Assembly: GCA_026388255.1 (NCBI GenBank)
Contig: JAPLKC010000093.1
Span: forward strand, 1 to 64,000
DNA: 64,000 nt
Origin: Pseudomonadota bacterium
Lineage (GTDB): Bacteria; Desulfobacterota; Syntrophorhabdia; Syntrophorhabdales; Syntrophorhabdaceae
Reading direction: 5' to 3'
Shown here: positions 17,786-26,794 of the stretch, piece by piece
How the letters are laid out: each line of letters starts with the position of its first letter
How positions within the stretch are numbered: the stretch's first letter is position 1
The notes under the pieces: model-generated
Databases searched by the model: none
Told to the model about the DNA's origin: nothing
The model's input: the letters and a program-made list of their open reading frames with translations, nothing else
Made by a program: the position numbers and the translations under genes

Positions 17786-17794
17786 GTGATATAA

Positions 17795-18550
17795 ATGGAC
17801 ATTAAAATAAAGGTCGAAAAATTAAGTGTATCTTTTGGGAAGAATAAGGTTTTGAAAGACATTGATGTTGATGTGCACAGGCATATGATTACCGGATTTA
17901 TGGGGCCTGCCGGAAGCGGCAAATCTACGTTAATATCAATTTTGAACAGGATGATAGAATTTGAAGACAACGTCAGCATCAAGGGCAAGGTCATCATTAA
18001 TGGCGTCGACATTATAAACGGTGATATAAATTCTGTGGAATTGAGAAGACAGATCGGTACTGTATTTGCAGTTCCCATACCACTGCCCCGTTCAGTTTAT
18101 GAGAATATTGCCTACGGTCCCAAGCTGAAGGGCATCAAGGATAAAGAAGAGATCTATGCAATCGTTAAAGAAAGTCTGAAAAAAGCATTTCTATGGGATG
18201 AGATGAAGGAAAGACTCCAAATATCGGCATTAAAACTATCCGGTGGGCAGCAGCAAAGGCTCTGTCTTGCACGGACTCTTGCATTGATGCCTGAAATAAT
18301 ATTGATGGATGAGCCATGCTCAGGACTGGATCCGATCTCCACAGCAAAAATAGAAGATGCCTTGAGCGAGCTTAAAAAAGAATATACGATTATACTTGTT
18401 TCGAATAATACTAAACAGATTGCACGTATTACCGATTATTCCGCCTTTTTTTATCTCGGAGATCTTATCGAGTACGGGCCTACCGAAAGGGTGTTTACAT
18501 ACCCCTCAGAGAAGAAGACGGAAGACTACATCTCGGGGAAGTTCGGATGA
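17795..18550 (+). CDS. pstB: PstB-family ATPase 1: intact LSGGQ but Q-loop and switch histidine missing
   Basis: ATP-binding subunit for phosphate uptake, 251 residues. Walker A (GPAGSGKST), signature KLSGGQQQR and Walker B (IILMDEPCSGLDP) are intact. The Q-loop, normally VFQKPNPFP, reads VFAVPIPLP with Ala92 in place of glutamine. The switch region, normally VTHN, reads VSNN with Asn204 in place of histidine. Both residues are needed for hydrolysis in canonical ABC ATPases. The gene is followed by a second pstB (4-base overlap) whose defects are the opposite ones, so the two probably form a heterodimer; this pairing is inference. Confidence 0.92.
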   Translation: MDIKIKVEKLSVSFGKNKVLKDIDVDVHRHMITGFMGPAGSGKSTLISILNRMIEFEDNVSIKGKVIINGVDIINGDINSVELRRQIGTVFAVPIPLPRSVYENIAYGPKLKGIKDKEEIYAIVKESLKKAFLWDEMKERLQISALKLSGGQQQRLCLARTLALMPEIILMDEPCSGLDPISTAKIEDALSELKKEYTIILVSNNTKQIARITDYSAFFYLGDLIEYGPTERVFTYPSEKKTEDYISGKFG

Positions 18551-19302
18551 TAAACAGTTTCGCTCTTTCAACAGAAAAACTTAATATGTATTATGGCAGC
18601 TTCTATGCATTAAAGAACGTGGATTTTAACGTGCATAAAAACTCAATTACCGCTCTTATAGGACCTTCGGGATGCGGTAAATCTACGCTGCTGCGCTGTT
18701 TCAACAGGATGAACGACCTCATTGACGATGTAAAAATTACAGGCGATATTTTTGTAAATCAACAGCACATTGAAGAGATAGACTTAATTGAGCTGCGGAA
18801 GAAAGTAGGAATGGTTTTTCAGAGACCCAATCCTTTCCCGTTTTCGGTTTACGAAAATATGGTTTATGGTCTCAAGATACATGGTCTGACCAACAGAAGA
18901 AAGGATCGTGAAATTGTGGAGAAATGTTTGATGGCAGTCGGGTTATGGGATGATTTGAAGGATAAATTGTCTATGCCGGCGCTCAGTATTTCCGAAGAAA
19001 TGAAGCAGAGGCTTTGTGTTGCGAGGCTTCTTACAGTGGAACCTGAAATTATCCTTCTTGATGAACCCTGCTCGGCTCTTGACCCTATTGCAACAATGAG
19101 GATAGAAGAACTTATGCTGGAACTTAAAAAAAGCTATACGATACTAATTGTTACCCATAACATGCAACAGGCTGCAAGGGTCTCCGATTATACGGGTTTT
19201 ATGCTACTGGGCGATCTTGTAGAATTTGGAGAGACGTCAAAAATATTTACCTCTCCCAATGATGGAAGAACCGAAGGATATATAACGGGCAGATTCGGTT
19301 AA
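18547..19302 (+). CDS. pstB: PstB-family ATPase 2: intact Q-loop and histidine but degenerate signature
   Basis: Second PstB in the same operon, 251 residues. Walker A (GPSGCGKST), Q-loop (MVFQRPNPFPF), Walker B (IILLDEPCSALDP) and switch histidine (VTHNMQQAARVSDY) all match canonical PstB. The signature, normally LSLSGGQQQR, reads LSISEEMKQR: residues 150-152 are Glu-Glu-Met in place of Gly-Gly-Gln. Alone it should be unable to complete an ATP site in a homodimer. Paired with PstB1 it would contribute the Walker A/B, Q and H side of one complete site. The gene overlaps pstB1 by 4 bases and ends the operon. Confidence 0.92.
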   Translation: MINSFALSTEKLNMYYGSFYALKNVDFNVHKNSITALIGPSGCGKSTLLRCFNRMNDLIDDVKITGDIFVNQQHIEEIDLIELRKKVGMVFQRPNPFPFSVYENMVYGLKIHGLTNRRKDREIVEKCLMAVGLWDDLKDKLSMPALSISEEMKQRLCVARLLTVEPEIILLDEPCSALDPIATMRIEELMLELKKSYTILIVTHNMQQAARVSDYTGFMLLGDLVEFGETSKIFTSPNDGRTEGYITGRFG

Positions 19303-19305
19303 TTC

Positions 19306-19334
19306 TTGATTTTTAAGAAAAAGCCATGTAAAAT
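19306..19334 (+). promoter_or_regulatory. Promoter of the EF-G-like gene
   Basis: TTGATT (19306-19311) and TAAAAT (19329-19334) have a 17-base spacer, and AAAAGGAG lies just before the ATG at 19380. This suggests separate transcription from the pst operon. Confidence 0.55.
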
Positions 19335-19379
19335 TCACAAAATTTTATTCTATTTTTTATTTTCTTAAAAGGAGTTTAC

Positions 19380-21473
19380 ATGAAAAAGTATGAGCCTGAT
19401 TTTATTAGAAATGTTGGAATATTTTCGCATGGAGGTGAAGGTAAAACATCAATTGTTGAGGCCATGCTTTTTCTTTCAGGAGAAAACACCAGACTTGGAA
19501 GGGTTGATGATGGGACATCCTTAATGGATTATGAACCTGAAGAAGTTGAGAGAAAAATAACCATATCTTCTTCCCTTGCCGGTTTTGAATGGGATAAGCA
19601 CAAGATCAACTTTATTGATACTCCTGGTGATGACAATTTTGTGGCTGATGCCAAGTCGTGCATGCGGGTTGTTGACGCGGCTGTAATTGTAGTAAGCGCC
19701 GTGTCCGGGGTTCAGGTACAAACCGAAAAGGTATGGCAGTATGCCAACGAGTTTTCCATCCCCATCTGTTTGTTTATAAACAAAATGGATCGGGAGAGGG
19801 CTGATTTTGAACGAACTCTCGGAGATATCCAAAAGAATTTTTCCGATAAATCGATCTTAGCCCTTCAACTCCCAATGGGCAAAGAGGAGAATTTCAAGGG
19901 TATCATAGATCTCCTTACAATGAAGGCATTTGTTTATAAAGGGGACATCTCCGGAGAGTATGATGTTGCAGAAATTCCGCAAGAATTTGTTGATGAAGCA
20001 AATAAGTACAGGGAGAAGCTTATTGAGACCTCGGTCGAGATAGATGATGAGGTTATGGAACGATATCTCAATGGTGATGAAATAAAAAAAGAAGAGATTG
20101 AGAAGTGTTTAAGAGAAGGTATATGGAGCAGAAAGATTGTCCCTGTGATGTGTGGTTCTGCAATGAAGAACATAGGCGTTCAGATGTTGCTCGATACTAT
20201 GGTAAAATATTTTCCTTCACCTGCGTACAGGAAAGAAGCGGAAGGCATAGATCCTAAAACAGGGAATGTAATAAAAAGAGAATTTTCTTCAGATAAACAT
20301 TTCAGTGCTTTTGTATTCAAGACCATTACCGATCCTTTTGCAGGAAAATTAACCCTCTTCAGGGTATATTCCGGCGAGATCCATCCTGATATGACTGTTA
20401 TCAATGCCACAAACGAGGAGAAGGAACGAATCGGGCAGATATTTTATCTCGTGGGCAAGAAACAGAAGCCGGCCGGCTCAGCATCTGCAGGAGATATCGG
20501 AGTTGTGGCAAAGCTTAAAACAGTCGGCACAGGGGACACAATCTGTGATGAAAAAGCGCCTATAAAATATGAAGGGGTTGTGAACACCCCTCCGCTCATA
20601 TCTTTCTCTTTACAACCAAAATCAAAAGGAGATGAAGATAAACTGAATACTTCGCTTGCCAGACTGATGGAAGAAGACCAAACAGTCAAATACACGAGAG
20701 ACGAGCAGACAAAGGAATTCATTCTGTCCGGCATGGGACAGGTACACATTGAAGTGATCGTTGAAAAAATGAAGAGAAAATTCGGTGTCGATGTTGAGCT
20801 TAAAGAGCCGAAAGTGCCGTATAAGGAGACTATTAAAGGAACTACAAAGGTTCAGGGAAAATATAAAAAACAATCGGGCGGTAAAGGACAATACGGCGAT
20901 ACATGGCTTGAACTTGCACCACTTCCACGGAATGCAGGGTTTGAATTTGTCGATAAGATAGTAGGCGGGGCAATACCCAGACAGTACATACCTGCTGTTG
21001 AAAAAGGCATAGTCGAGGCTATGAACCAGGGTATACTTGCGGGATATCCTGTCATTGATTTTAAGGTTACGCTTTATGACGGATCGTACCATGATGTAGA
21101 TTCCTCTGAAATGGCTTTCAAGATTGCCGGTTCTATGGGATTCAAAAAAGGATTGGAGATGTGCCAGCCGACACTCCTTGAGCCGCTCACAAAGATAGAG
21201 GTTATCGTGCCTGATGAATACATGGGCGATATAATGGGGGATTTGAATTCAAGAAGAGATAAGATTATTGGTGTTGAATCAAAGGGCAATAGCCAGGTAG
21301 TAAAAGCAACCGTCCCCATGGCAGAAATCCTGAAATATGCCCCGGACCTGAAATCAATGACCGGCGGCAGAGGCACATTCACCATAGAATTTTCCCATTA
21401 TGAAGAACTCCCTGCGCATATAGCCCCAAAGGTTATTGAACAGGCCAAGAAGTACAGAGAGCAGGAAAAGTAA
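19380..21473 (+). CDS. Elongation factor G-like GTPase (FusA2-type paralogue)
   Basis: 697 residues with the full EF-G domain layout. The G1 loop reads SHGGEGKTS (residues 16-24) in place of the AHVDAGKTT of canonical EF-G; this is typical of the EF-G-like paralogues. G3 is DTPG, G4 NKMD, and domains II-V follow (for example GMGQVHIEVIVEKM in domain III and GRGTFTIEFSHYEELP near the C-terminus). Paralogues of this type are reported in ribosome recycling or have no known role, so translocation should not be assumed. It has its own promoter; dtd follows after 15 bases. Confidence 0.9.
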   Translation: MKKYEPDFIRNVGIFSHGGEGKTSIVEAMLFLSGENTRLGRVDDGTSLMDYEPEEVERKITISSSLAGFEWDKHKINFIDTPGDDNFVADAKSCMRVVDAAVIVVSAVSGVQVQTEKVWQYANEFSIPICLFINKMDRERADFERTLGDIQKNFSDKSILALQLPMGKEENFKGIIDLLTMKAFVYKGDISGEYDVAEIPQEFVDEANKYREKLIETSVEIDDEVMERYLNGDEIKKEEIEKCLREGIWSRKIVPVMCGSAMKNIGVQMLLDTMVKYFPSPAYRKEAEGIDPKTGNVIKREFSSDKHFSAFVFKTITDPFAGKLTLFRVYSGEIHPDMTVINATNEEKERIGQIFYLVGKKQKPAGSASAGDIGVVAKLKTVGTGDTICDEKAPIKYEGVVNTPPLISFSLQPKSKGDEDKLNTSLARLMEEDQTVKYTRDEQTKEFILSGMGQVHIEVIVEKMKRKFGVDVELKEPKVPYKETIKGTTKVQGKYKKQSGGKGQYGDTWLELAPLPRNAGFEFVDKIVGGAIPRQYIPAVEKGIVEAMNQGILAGYPVIDFKVTLYDGSYHDVDSSEMAFKIAGSMGFKKGLEMCQPTLLEPLTKIEVIVPDEYMGDIMGDLNSRRDKIIGVESKGNSQVVKATVPMAEILKYAPDLKSMTGGRGTFTIEFSHYEELPAHIAPKVIEQAKKYREQEK

Positions 21474-21488
21474 TTTAAAATAATTTTT

Positions 21489-21944
21489 ATGAGAGCAGTT
21501 GTACAACGTGTAAAAAAAGCGTCTGTAGAGGTTGAGGGCAAGGTTGTCGGTCAGATAGGAAGAGGGGTTCTTGTGCTCCTCGGTATCGGCAAAGTTGATG
21601 ATGCCAGGGACATACAATGGATGCTTGACAAAATCGTAAACCTGCGGATATTTGAAAAAGAGGATGGGAAGCTTGATGAATCCCTCATTGACATAAGCGG
21701 CGAACTTCTTGTAGTTTCACAGTTTACACTTTACGGGGATTGTTCTAAAGGGAGAAGACCGTCATTTACCGATGCTATGGAGGCTAAAGAGGCGAAAACC
21801 CTCTTTGAGTTGTTTGTTGCGAAGGCAAGAGAGCAAATAAAAAAGGTTGAAAGCGGTATTTTTCAGGCTTCCATGGATGTATCATTGATAAACGAAGGTC
21901 CTGTAACATTAATAATAGACAATAAAAGCAGTAACAGGCGTTAA
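21489..21944 (+). CDS. dtd: D-aminoacyl-tRNA deacylase
   Basis: Removes D-amino acids (and glycine mischarged on tRNA-Ala) from tRNA. The 151 residues include the start [15 protein letters not shown], the motif [17 protein letters not shown] and the Gly-cisPro motif NEGPVTL near residue 137, which enforces chirality. It is the usual length. Only 15 bases separate it from the EF-G-like gene, so it is likely cotranscribed. Confidence 0.96.
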   Translation: MRAVVQRVKKASVEVEGKVVGQIGRGVLVLLGIGKVDDARDIQWMLDKIVNLRIFEKEDGKLDESLIDISGELLVVSQFTLYGDCSKGRRPSFTDAMEAKEAKTLFELFVAKAREQIKKVESGIFQASMDVSLINEGPVTLIIDNKSSNRR

Positions 21945-21960
21945 ATCAATCGGTTTTGAA

Positions 21961-22000
21961 TCCTGGCTTTAATGCGGCGTTAGCGGCCAGGAGAGTTTTA
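21961..22000 (+). terminator. Probable terminator after dtd
   Basis: TCCTGGC (21961-21967) pairs with GCCAGGA (21986-21992) around an 18-base loop and is followed by GAGTTTTAAC. The T tract is short, so this is a moderate call. It lies between the convergent genes dtd and the nitroreductase. Confidence 0.5.
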
Positions 22001-22011
22001 ACATAATTAAC

Positions 22012-22902
22012 CTAAAGCCATTCTACACTTTTCAATCTCCTCTTTATACCCCTTTGATATGTATATTTCGGATAACCCACTATTATTGAGGCGACTACAT
22101 TGCAATTATCCGGTATATTGAAAAGCTTTCTTAACTCAGTCTTTTTTTCGATTGCCGGTGGAATTATATCCATTACAGAGCCGCCCAGACCCAGGGCATG
22201 GGCAGCCAGGAAAACATATGTGGCAGTAATATAGATATCGGCCTTGATATCCTCATCATTACTGTCGGCAAGAAAAAGTATCATAGCGGGGGCATTTCGT
22301 GTAAATGCGTCTTCACCCCCTGATTTTATGTCCGGCAATTTAGTTTTCAATAAAGGCATTAAATGGTTTTTCAATGTTTTAAATTTTTGTTTTCCCACCT
22401 CTTTTTTAATGAAGAATCTCATCAAGGGGTTGCCCATTAACCTTACAAAATAGTCATAAAACTCAACCATGTATGGCATTGCTTTTTTGATCAGGTTTGA
22501 GTCCTGGACAACAATAATACGGGTTTTTAACGGAGGAAAACCGGGAGGGGCAAAAGATATAGCTCGAACGATTTCTTCCAATAAGTCCTTTGGCACAGGT
22601 TTATCCTGAAAATTACGGATTGCCCTGCGGGTATATAGCATGTTAAAAAACATGTTTTTATATGATCCTTCATCCTCTGGTAAATCAAAAAAGTCCTTTG
22701 TGTATGAAAGACCTCTTATGTTTATCGATTTTACAGGGCAAATAGACATGCATTGTCCGCATTGAAAGCATAGATGCATACGCTCGGGCCGCAAGACCAT
22801 TCCATGCTCATTATCCTTTAATATTATTTTGTTTGGGCAAACCTCTGCACACAAACCGCACTTCTTGCAAATTTCTGTATTAAAAGTGATGTTGTTATCC
22901 AT
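22012..22902 (-). CDS. Ferredoxin-nitroreductase fusion flavoprotein
   Basis: 296 residues. The N-terminus holds two Fe4S4 motifs, CKKCGLCAEVCPNK and CFQCGQCMSICPVK. From about residue 80 a nitroreductase-fold FMN domain begins (RRAIRNFQDKPVP, with PPGFPPLKTRIIVV and a GLGGSVMD stretch). Such fusions are common in anaerobes and reduce flavin-accepting substrates with ferredoxin-derived electrons; the substrate is unknown. It lies alone between dtd and the secreted small protein. Confidence 0.88.
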   Translation of the reverse strand: MDNNITFNTEICKKCGLCAEVCPNKIILKDNEHGMVLRPERMHLCFQCGQCMSICPVKSINIRGLSYTKDFFDLPEDEGSYKNMFFNMLYTRRAIRNFQDKPVPKDLLEEIVRAISFAPPGFPPLKTRIIVVQDSNLIKKAMPYMVEFYDYFVRLMGNPLMRFFIKKEVGKQKFKTLKNHLMPLLKTKLPDIKSGGEDAFTRNAPAMILFLADSNDEDIKADIYITATYVFLAAHALGLGGSVMDIIPPAIEKKTELRKLFNIPDNCNVVASIIVGYPKYTYQRGIKRRLKSVEWL

Positions 22903-22929
22903 AAGTTTTGCTTGAATTAAACTGCATTA

Positions 22930-23379
22930 TTATTTTTTATCTGCGCCCGACAAGAGTTGATTTAGATCAAAAATTGAAACTTCTTTGCCCGATCCAAGAC
23001 CTAATGATTCCAATAGTTTTGTCATTTGTCCGAGCCCTGGAGGTGATTTTTGCTCATCTACTGATTTTTGTTTTTCCTGGATGGTTTTTATTGATTGTCC
23101 TGCCGGTAAAGTTGCCGGTAATTGTTGTACCTGACCTGTTGGAAATTCATTAGGAAATTCCCATAGAGTTACTATGTTTTTTGAAGGGTTTTTGACAATC
23201 ATATAGTTTTGAGGTAATTGATATTTCTTCAAATCCGACTCATTAAGGACGTATATCTTTGGTGTTACGCTCAAAAGAGGAGAAAGGGTATATACGGTTT
23301 GGTTATTATCAACACTCTGAGCAGGTCCGATGTGAGAAAACATTATAAGAAAAAGGAAAATAAAGGATATTTTTTTCAT
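22930..23379 (-). CDS. Small secreted protein of unknown function
   Basis: The likely start is the ATG at 23379, preceded by AGGGAT; an upstream in-frame start at 23427 would add 16 non-signal-like residues. The 149-residue product begins with a signal peptide (MKKISFIFLFLIMFSHIGPAQS). The mature part contains a proline- and glutamine-rich middle and the C-terminal stretch MTKLLESLGLGSGKEVS. I do not recognise the family. It ends 27 bases before the nitroreductase start and may be cotranscribed with it. Confidence 0.65.
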   Translation of the reverse strand: MKKISFIFLFLIMFSHIGPAQSVDNNQTVYTLSPLLSVTPKIYVLNESDLKKYQLPQNYMIVKNPSKNIVTLWEFPNEFPTGQVQQLPATLPAGQSIKTIQEKQKSVDEQKSPPGLGQMTKLLESLGLGSGKEVSIFDLNQLLSGADKK

Positions 23380-23461
23380 TATTAATCCCTGAAAACTGAA
23401 AATATACTTTAGATTGTATAATGTCAAGTAAGAAATGATTCTGTAATTCCCGGGGAACTAT

Positions 23462-23515
23462 AAAAAAACACTTATCTTACTGTAGATGCGAGTAGCATGC
23501 AGTAAGATAAGTGTT
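23462..23515 (-). terminator. Strong rho-independent terminator of the paaK-type operon
   Basis: A 16-bp perfect inverted repeat (23467-23482 and 23500-23515, core CACTTATCTTACTG / CAGTAAGATAAGTG) with a 17-base loop. On the minus strand it runs into a T7 tract. It lies 35 bases downstream of the 59-residue gene. Confidence 0.85.
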
Positions 23516-23549
23516 AAAACATCAAAAACTTAAAACTAATTTTCGTTAT

Positions 23550-23729
23550 TTATACAAAGTCCTTGAAGTCAGATATATTCAGCTCCAACATCTTTGTACT
23601 TGCGAGAAGCCGAACGATATTCTTCTCTACTGCCTGAATGCCGCCTGATATGGCATTCAATTCTTCTGCTGTTTTTCTTATTAATTTTATCTTTTCATCC
23701 ATTTCGTTAATTTTGTATTCTCCTGCCAT
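23550..23729 (-). CDS. Small helical protein (59 aa) paired with the PaaK-type ligase
   Basis: An open frame of 59 codons with an ideal ribosome-binding site (GGAGGG seven bases before the ATG). The product starts MAGEYKINEMDEKIKLI and ends NISDFKDFV; it is predicted to be mostly amphipathic helix with heptad-like spacing of Ile and Leu. It begins 18 bases after the paaK-type gene stop, and the strong terminator follows, so the two form an operon. I do not recognise a family. A small partner subunit of the ligase is the natural guess, unproven. Confidence 0.7.
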   Translation of the reverse strand: MAGEYKINEMDEKIKLIRKTAEELNAISGGIQAVEKNIVRLLASTKMLELNISDFKDFV

Positions 23730-23747
23730 GGGTTATCCCTCCTCGTC

Positions 23748-25076
23748 TTAGTGTGGTCTCATGTCTTTGAATCTTTTTGCTTTCAATGCATACCTGGGCA
23801 GACTCTCATAAGGATGGATCTCTATCTTGTAACCGAGATTTGTCTTGACTCTGAGCAGATCTTTTAAACGATTCAGTATGTCTGCCTCATTCTTTTCCTG
23901 ACCGGGTCTAAGCTCTATTTTTAGCATAATATCGTCAATATCGCCTTTTTTAGTGACAATAACTTCATACTCATCGCTTAATTCACTGAAACTTCTTACT
24001 ACTTCTTCGATTGCCGTTGGGGCAAGGAGCACACCCTTTACTTTGGTTATATCATCAGCTCTTCCTACAACACCGCCGTCAATCATTCTGAAGGTACGGC
24101 CGCAGTCGCAGTCATAGTCTGCCCAACGGATTACGTCCTTGGAATCGAAGCGGATACAGGGTTTACCGATTCTGTCAAAGGCGGTAATAATCATCTTACC
24201 GTTTTTCATAGGTGTATCTATGATTTCGCCTGTATCTACATCTTCTATTTCTACAAGGAACATTGCTTCATTTATATGGAGTCCTTTCTGAACGGTGCAC
24301 ATGTAGCTCCATGCGCCTATTTCAGTTGCGCCGATATGGTCATAAACTTTTGCGCCCCATGCGTCTTCAATTCTCTGTTTTGTGGTAGGTATGCTTGCAC
24401 CCGGTTCACCGGCACAGGTAATTCTCTTGATGCCGATTGACCTTGGATCAATACCTATTTTTCTTGCCGTATCAGCCATGCCGAGAACGTAAGTCGGGGT
24501 AGCGCCAAAGGCAGTACATCTGAGCTCCTGCATCTTCATAATCCTTGCCTCTGTATCCAGAACACCGCCGGGTACAACCTCACAACCTAATTTCTCTGCC
24601 GCATAGTGAGCAGCCCAGAAGGCAACGAATATGTTGTAACCGAATGGAATGAACATTCTATCAGTATCCCGGTAACCCTGGGCGTAAAGGATGTATGCCC
24701 AGCATTCTGCCCACCATTCCCAGTCTGCCCAGGTATCTGCCTGATATACCGGGGTGCCGGTGGTGCCGCTTGTCTGTCTGAATGCAGTGATCTGACTTAG
24801 AGGGACTGCCAGCATATCGCCGTACGGAAAGGGTGGCCTGTCCTGTACGTCCCTTAATACGGCCTTGTCGGTTTTGGGAACCTTTTTAATATCTTCATAA
24901 GTTTTGATATCACCCGGTTCCATGCCGGCTTCTTTGTAAAGTTTTTTGTAGAATGGTGAGTTGTTATAAGCCCATTCAAAAATCCTTTTAAACTTCTTAA
25001 TCTGTAATACCTGAAGCTTTTCCCTTGGCAAAGTTTCCGCAATGGGATTCCAATAAATACTTTGATCCTTAGCCAT
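23748..25076 (-). CDS. paaK: Phenylacetate-CoA ligase family enzyme
   Basis: AMP-forming aryl-acid CoA ligase, 442 residues, which activates phenylacetate or a related aromatic acid with ATP and CoA. Motifs include the phosphate loop RQTSGTTGTPVYQ, EPGASIP, a conserved YDHIGATEIG, FDSKDVIRW and the C-terminal VKGVLLAPTAIEEV. The cysteine pattern DCDCGRTFRMIDG is typical of the anaerobic PaaK subfamily. The exact acid cannot be told. It is the first gene of a two-gene operon with the 59-residue protein and diverges from a LysR regulator, which likely controls it. It fits anaerobic aromatic degradation but could also serve indole-acetate or fatty-acid-like acids. Confidence 0.88.
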   Translation of the reverse strand: MAKDQSIYWNPIAETLPREKLQVLQIKKFKRIFEWAYNNSPFYKKLYKEAGMEPGDIKTYEDIKKVPKTDKAVLRDVQDRPPFPYGDMLAVPLSQITAFRQTSGTTGTPVYQADTWADWEWWAECWAYILYAQGYRDTDRMFIPFGYNIFVAFWAAHYAAEKLGCEVVPGGVLDTEARIMKMQELRCTAFGATPTYVLGMADTARKIGIDPRSIGIKRITCAGEPGASIPTTKQRIEDAWGAKVYDHIGATEIGAWSYMCTVQKGLHINEAMFLVEIEDVDTGEIIDTPMKNGKMIITAFDRIGKPCIRFDSKDVIRWADYDCDCGRTFRMIDGGVVGRADDITKVKGVLLAPTAIEEVVRSFSELSDEYEVIVTKKGDIDDIMLKIELRPGQEKNEADILNRLKDLLRVKTNLGYKIEIHPYESLPRYALKAKRFKDMRPH

Positions 25077-25399
25077 TGAATCCTCCTCTAAGATAATATA
25101 CTATCGTAACACACTTTATGTTAACAAACAAAGACCCCATGTAACAATAATGTTTCTAAGGTCATACAGCAGTTTAAAGGCTGATGAAACACAACCCTTA
25201 TTCTCCAGTGTTTTTTATAAGAAAATTAAATTTTTCACAAGGTTCATGCTTTGCAATACGTTCAATGTGTTTTGTATACTTCTTTTCGTATTGACAGGTC
25301 AACATAATTATTTTTATAATTTACTTAATAATTTTATCTTAAATTTATCCTGAATTATAATAGGCATTGTGAGACATCGTAATAATTGCATATGTATAT
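25077..25399. promoter_or_regulatory. Divergent control region between the paaK-type gene and lysR
   Basis: A 323-base AT-rich gap between divergent genes. This is the expected site for LysR operators and both promoters. The ligase ribosome-binding site (GAGGAGG) lies next to 25080. I could not pick a single convincing T-N11-A operator or a minus-35/minus-10 pair. Confidence 0.5.
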
Positions 25400-26338
25400 A
25401 TGAATCTTAACCAACTCCGGGTATTTTATAATGTAATCAAAATGGGTGCCTATTCGAAGGCGGCCGAAGAACTATGCGTTACTGAGCCGGCGGTTTTTAT
25501 ACAGGTCCGCTTACTGGAGCGTTACGTGGGTTTTACGCTTATTAACCGGTTTGGAAAAGAGTTAAGGCCTACAGAGATTGGTAAACTCCTTTATGAGTAT
25601 GCTGAAAAGATTTTTACCCTTGTTGATGATCTGACCATAGAGGTCAATGAACTCCAGGAACTCAAGAAGGGCTCGCTACGCCTTGGTTCAACAAGAGCCA
25701 TTGCACAATATCTCATGCCGATAATCATTTCCTCATTCCAGGACAGCCATCCTCATATTTCTGTACACCTTGTTGAAAGGGGCTCCCAAGAGCTGGTCGA
25801 TAATGTTATGCAACATTTGTTAGATCTGGCAATAGTAGCAAAAGTTCCTTATCCGGAACAGATAAATGCTATACCTTTCAGCAAGGATGACATCCTTATG
25901 GTTATAGCTCCACAAAATAAACTGGCGAACAAAAGGAGTGTTTCTCTAAAGGATCTTGTGAAAGAACCATTAATATGTACTGATGCAAGGTCGGCCATAA
26001 AATTTTCTATTTGGAAAGAATTTGAGAAGAGAGATTTGCATCCATCTGTGGTAATAGAGGCCGGAAATATTGAATTTATAAAGCAATTAGTGAAAAAAAA
26101 TAAAGGTTTTTCATTTCTATCAAGCATTAGTGTAAGAGATGAAATAGAGAAAGGCGAACTGTCCGCACTTACTCTTAAGGACGAAAAGTTCTCAATAGAC
26201 ATTGATGTTATCCACCTCAAGGGAAAAACCCTTTCCCCAATAGCTGCCAACTTCTTGAATTTCCTTCAGGAACACAAGCATTCTAACAGATTGTGGAAAC
26301 TTGCCGAAGAGATAACGCAAAGCGTCTCTCAGCCGTAA
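25400..26338 (+). CDS. LysR-family transcriptional regulator
   Basis: 312 residues with an N-terminal winged helix (FYNVIKMGAYSKAAEELCVTEPAVFIQVRLLERY, in two parts across residues 9-45) and a periplasmic-binding-protein-like effector domain (LRLGSTRAIAQYLMP, LDLAIVAKVPYPE). It probably senses a substrate or CoA intermediate of the divergently transcribed ligase and activates that operon. The effector is unknown. Confidence 0.88.
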   Translation: MNLNQLRVFYNVIKMGAYSKAAEELCVTEPAVFIQVRLLERYVGFTLINRFGKELRPTEIGKLLYEYAEKIFTLVDDLTIEVNELQELKKGSLRLGSTRAIAQYLMPIIISSFQDSHPHISVHLVERGSQELVDNVMQHLLDLAIVAKVPYPEQINAIPFSKDDILMVIAPQNKLANKRSVSLKDLVKEPLICTDARSAIKFSIWKEFEKRDLHPSVVIEAGNIEFIKQLVKKNKGFSFLSSISVRDEIEKGELSALTLKDEKFSIDIDVIHLKGKTLSPIAANFLNFLQEHKHSNRLWKLAEEITQSVSQP

Positions 26339-26381
26339 GTTCTTCTTGATTTCATAAGACTTAAGAAAAATAAAAAAAATA

Positions 26382-26411
26382 TTGAAACTTTTATATAATA
26401 ATGAGTATAAA
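26382..26411 (+). promoter_or_regulatory. Promoter of the HU gene
   Basis: TTGAAA (26382-26387) and TATAAA (26406-26411) with an 18-base spacer, inside very AT-rich DNA. The ribosome-binding site AAGGAGGGG begins at 26460. Confidence 0.5.
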
Positions 26412-26473
26412 GTATTTACTGGGTGGTTATTGCGAAAGCTACCATAAAATAACAGTCTAAAAGGAGGGGTAGT

Positions 26474-26743
26474 ATGACAAAGGCAGAGTTAATAGGCAAA
26501 ATGGCAGTAAGTGCAAAAGTATCAAAAGCAGCAGCCGGGAAGGCTTTAGATGCTTTTATCGAAAGTGTTAAGGCATCTTTGAAGAAAGAAGAAAGGGTTA
26601 CACTTGTAGGTTTTGGCACATTTTCAGTCTCTAAGAGGCAGGCAAGGAAAGGGAGAAACCCAAGAACAGGTAAAGAAATAAAGATACCTGCCAGAAAAGT
26701 ACCGAAGTTTACAGCAGGTAAGGCATTCAAGGAAGCAGTATAA
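26474..26743 (+). CDS. hup: DNA-binding protein HU
   Basis: 89-residue histone-like protein that bends and compacts DNA. It has the HU start [11 protein letters not shown], the motif [14 protein letters not shown], and the beta-arm [22 protein letters not shown]. It has a near-ideal ribosome-binding site and its own promoter, as expected for an abundant protein. Confidence 0.96.
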   Translation: MTKAELIGKMAVSAKVSKAAAGKALDAFIESVKASLKKEERVTLVGFGTFSVSKRQARKGRNPRTGKEIKIPARKVPKFTAGKAFKEAV

Positions 26744-26767
26744 ATTATTAAATAACTACTTAATAAC

Positions 26768-26794
26768 AAATGCCTCCCTCTTTGGGAGGCATTT
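26768..26794. terminator. Bidirectional terminator between HU and hemC
   Basis: Perfect 11-bp inverted repeat AAATGCCTCCC / GGGAGGCATTT with a 5-base loop. T-rich sequence follows in both directions. The right arm overlaps the hemC stop codon. Confidence 0.85.

Noticed and set aside
18547-19302. Second PstB as a pseudogene because of its altered signature
   Set aside because: All other motifs and length are intact, the frame is open, the start is coupled to pstB1, and its defects complement those of PstB1, so a paired functional role is likelier.
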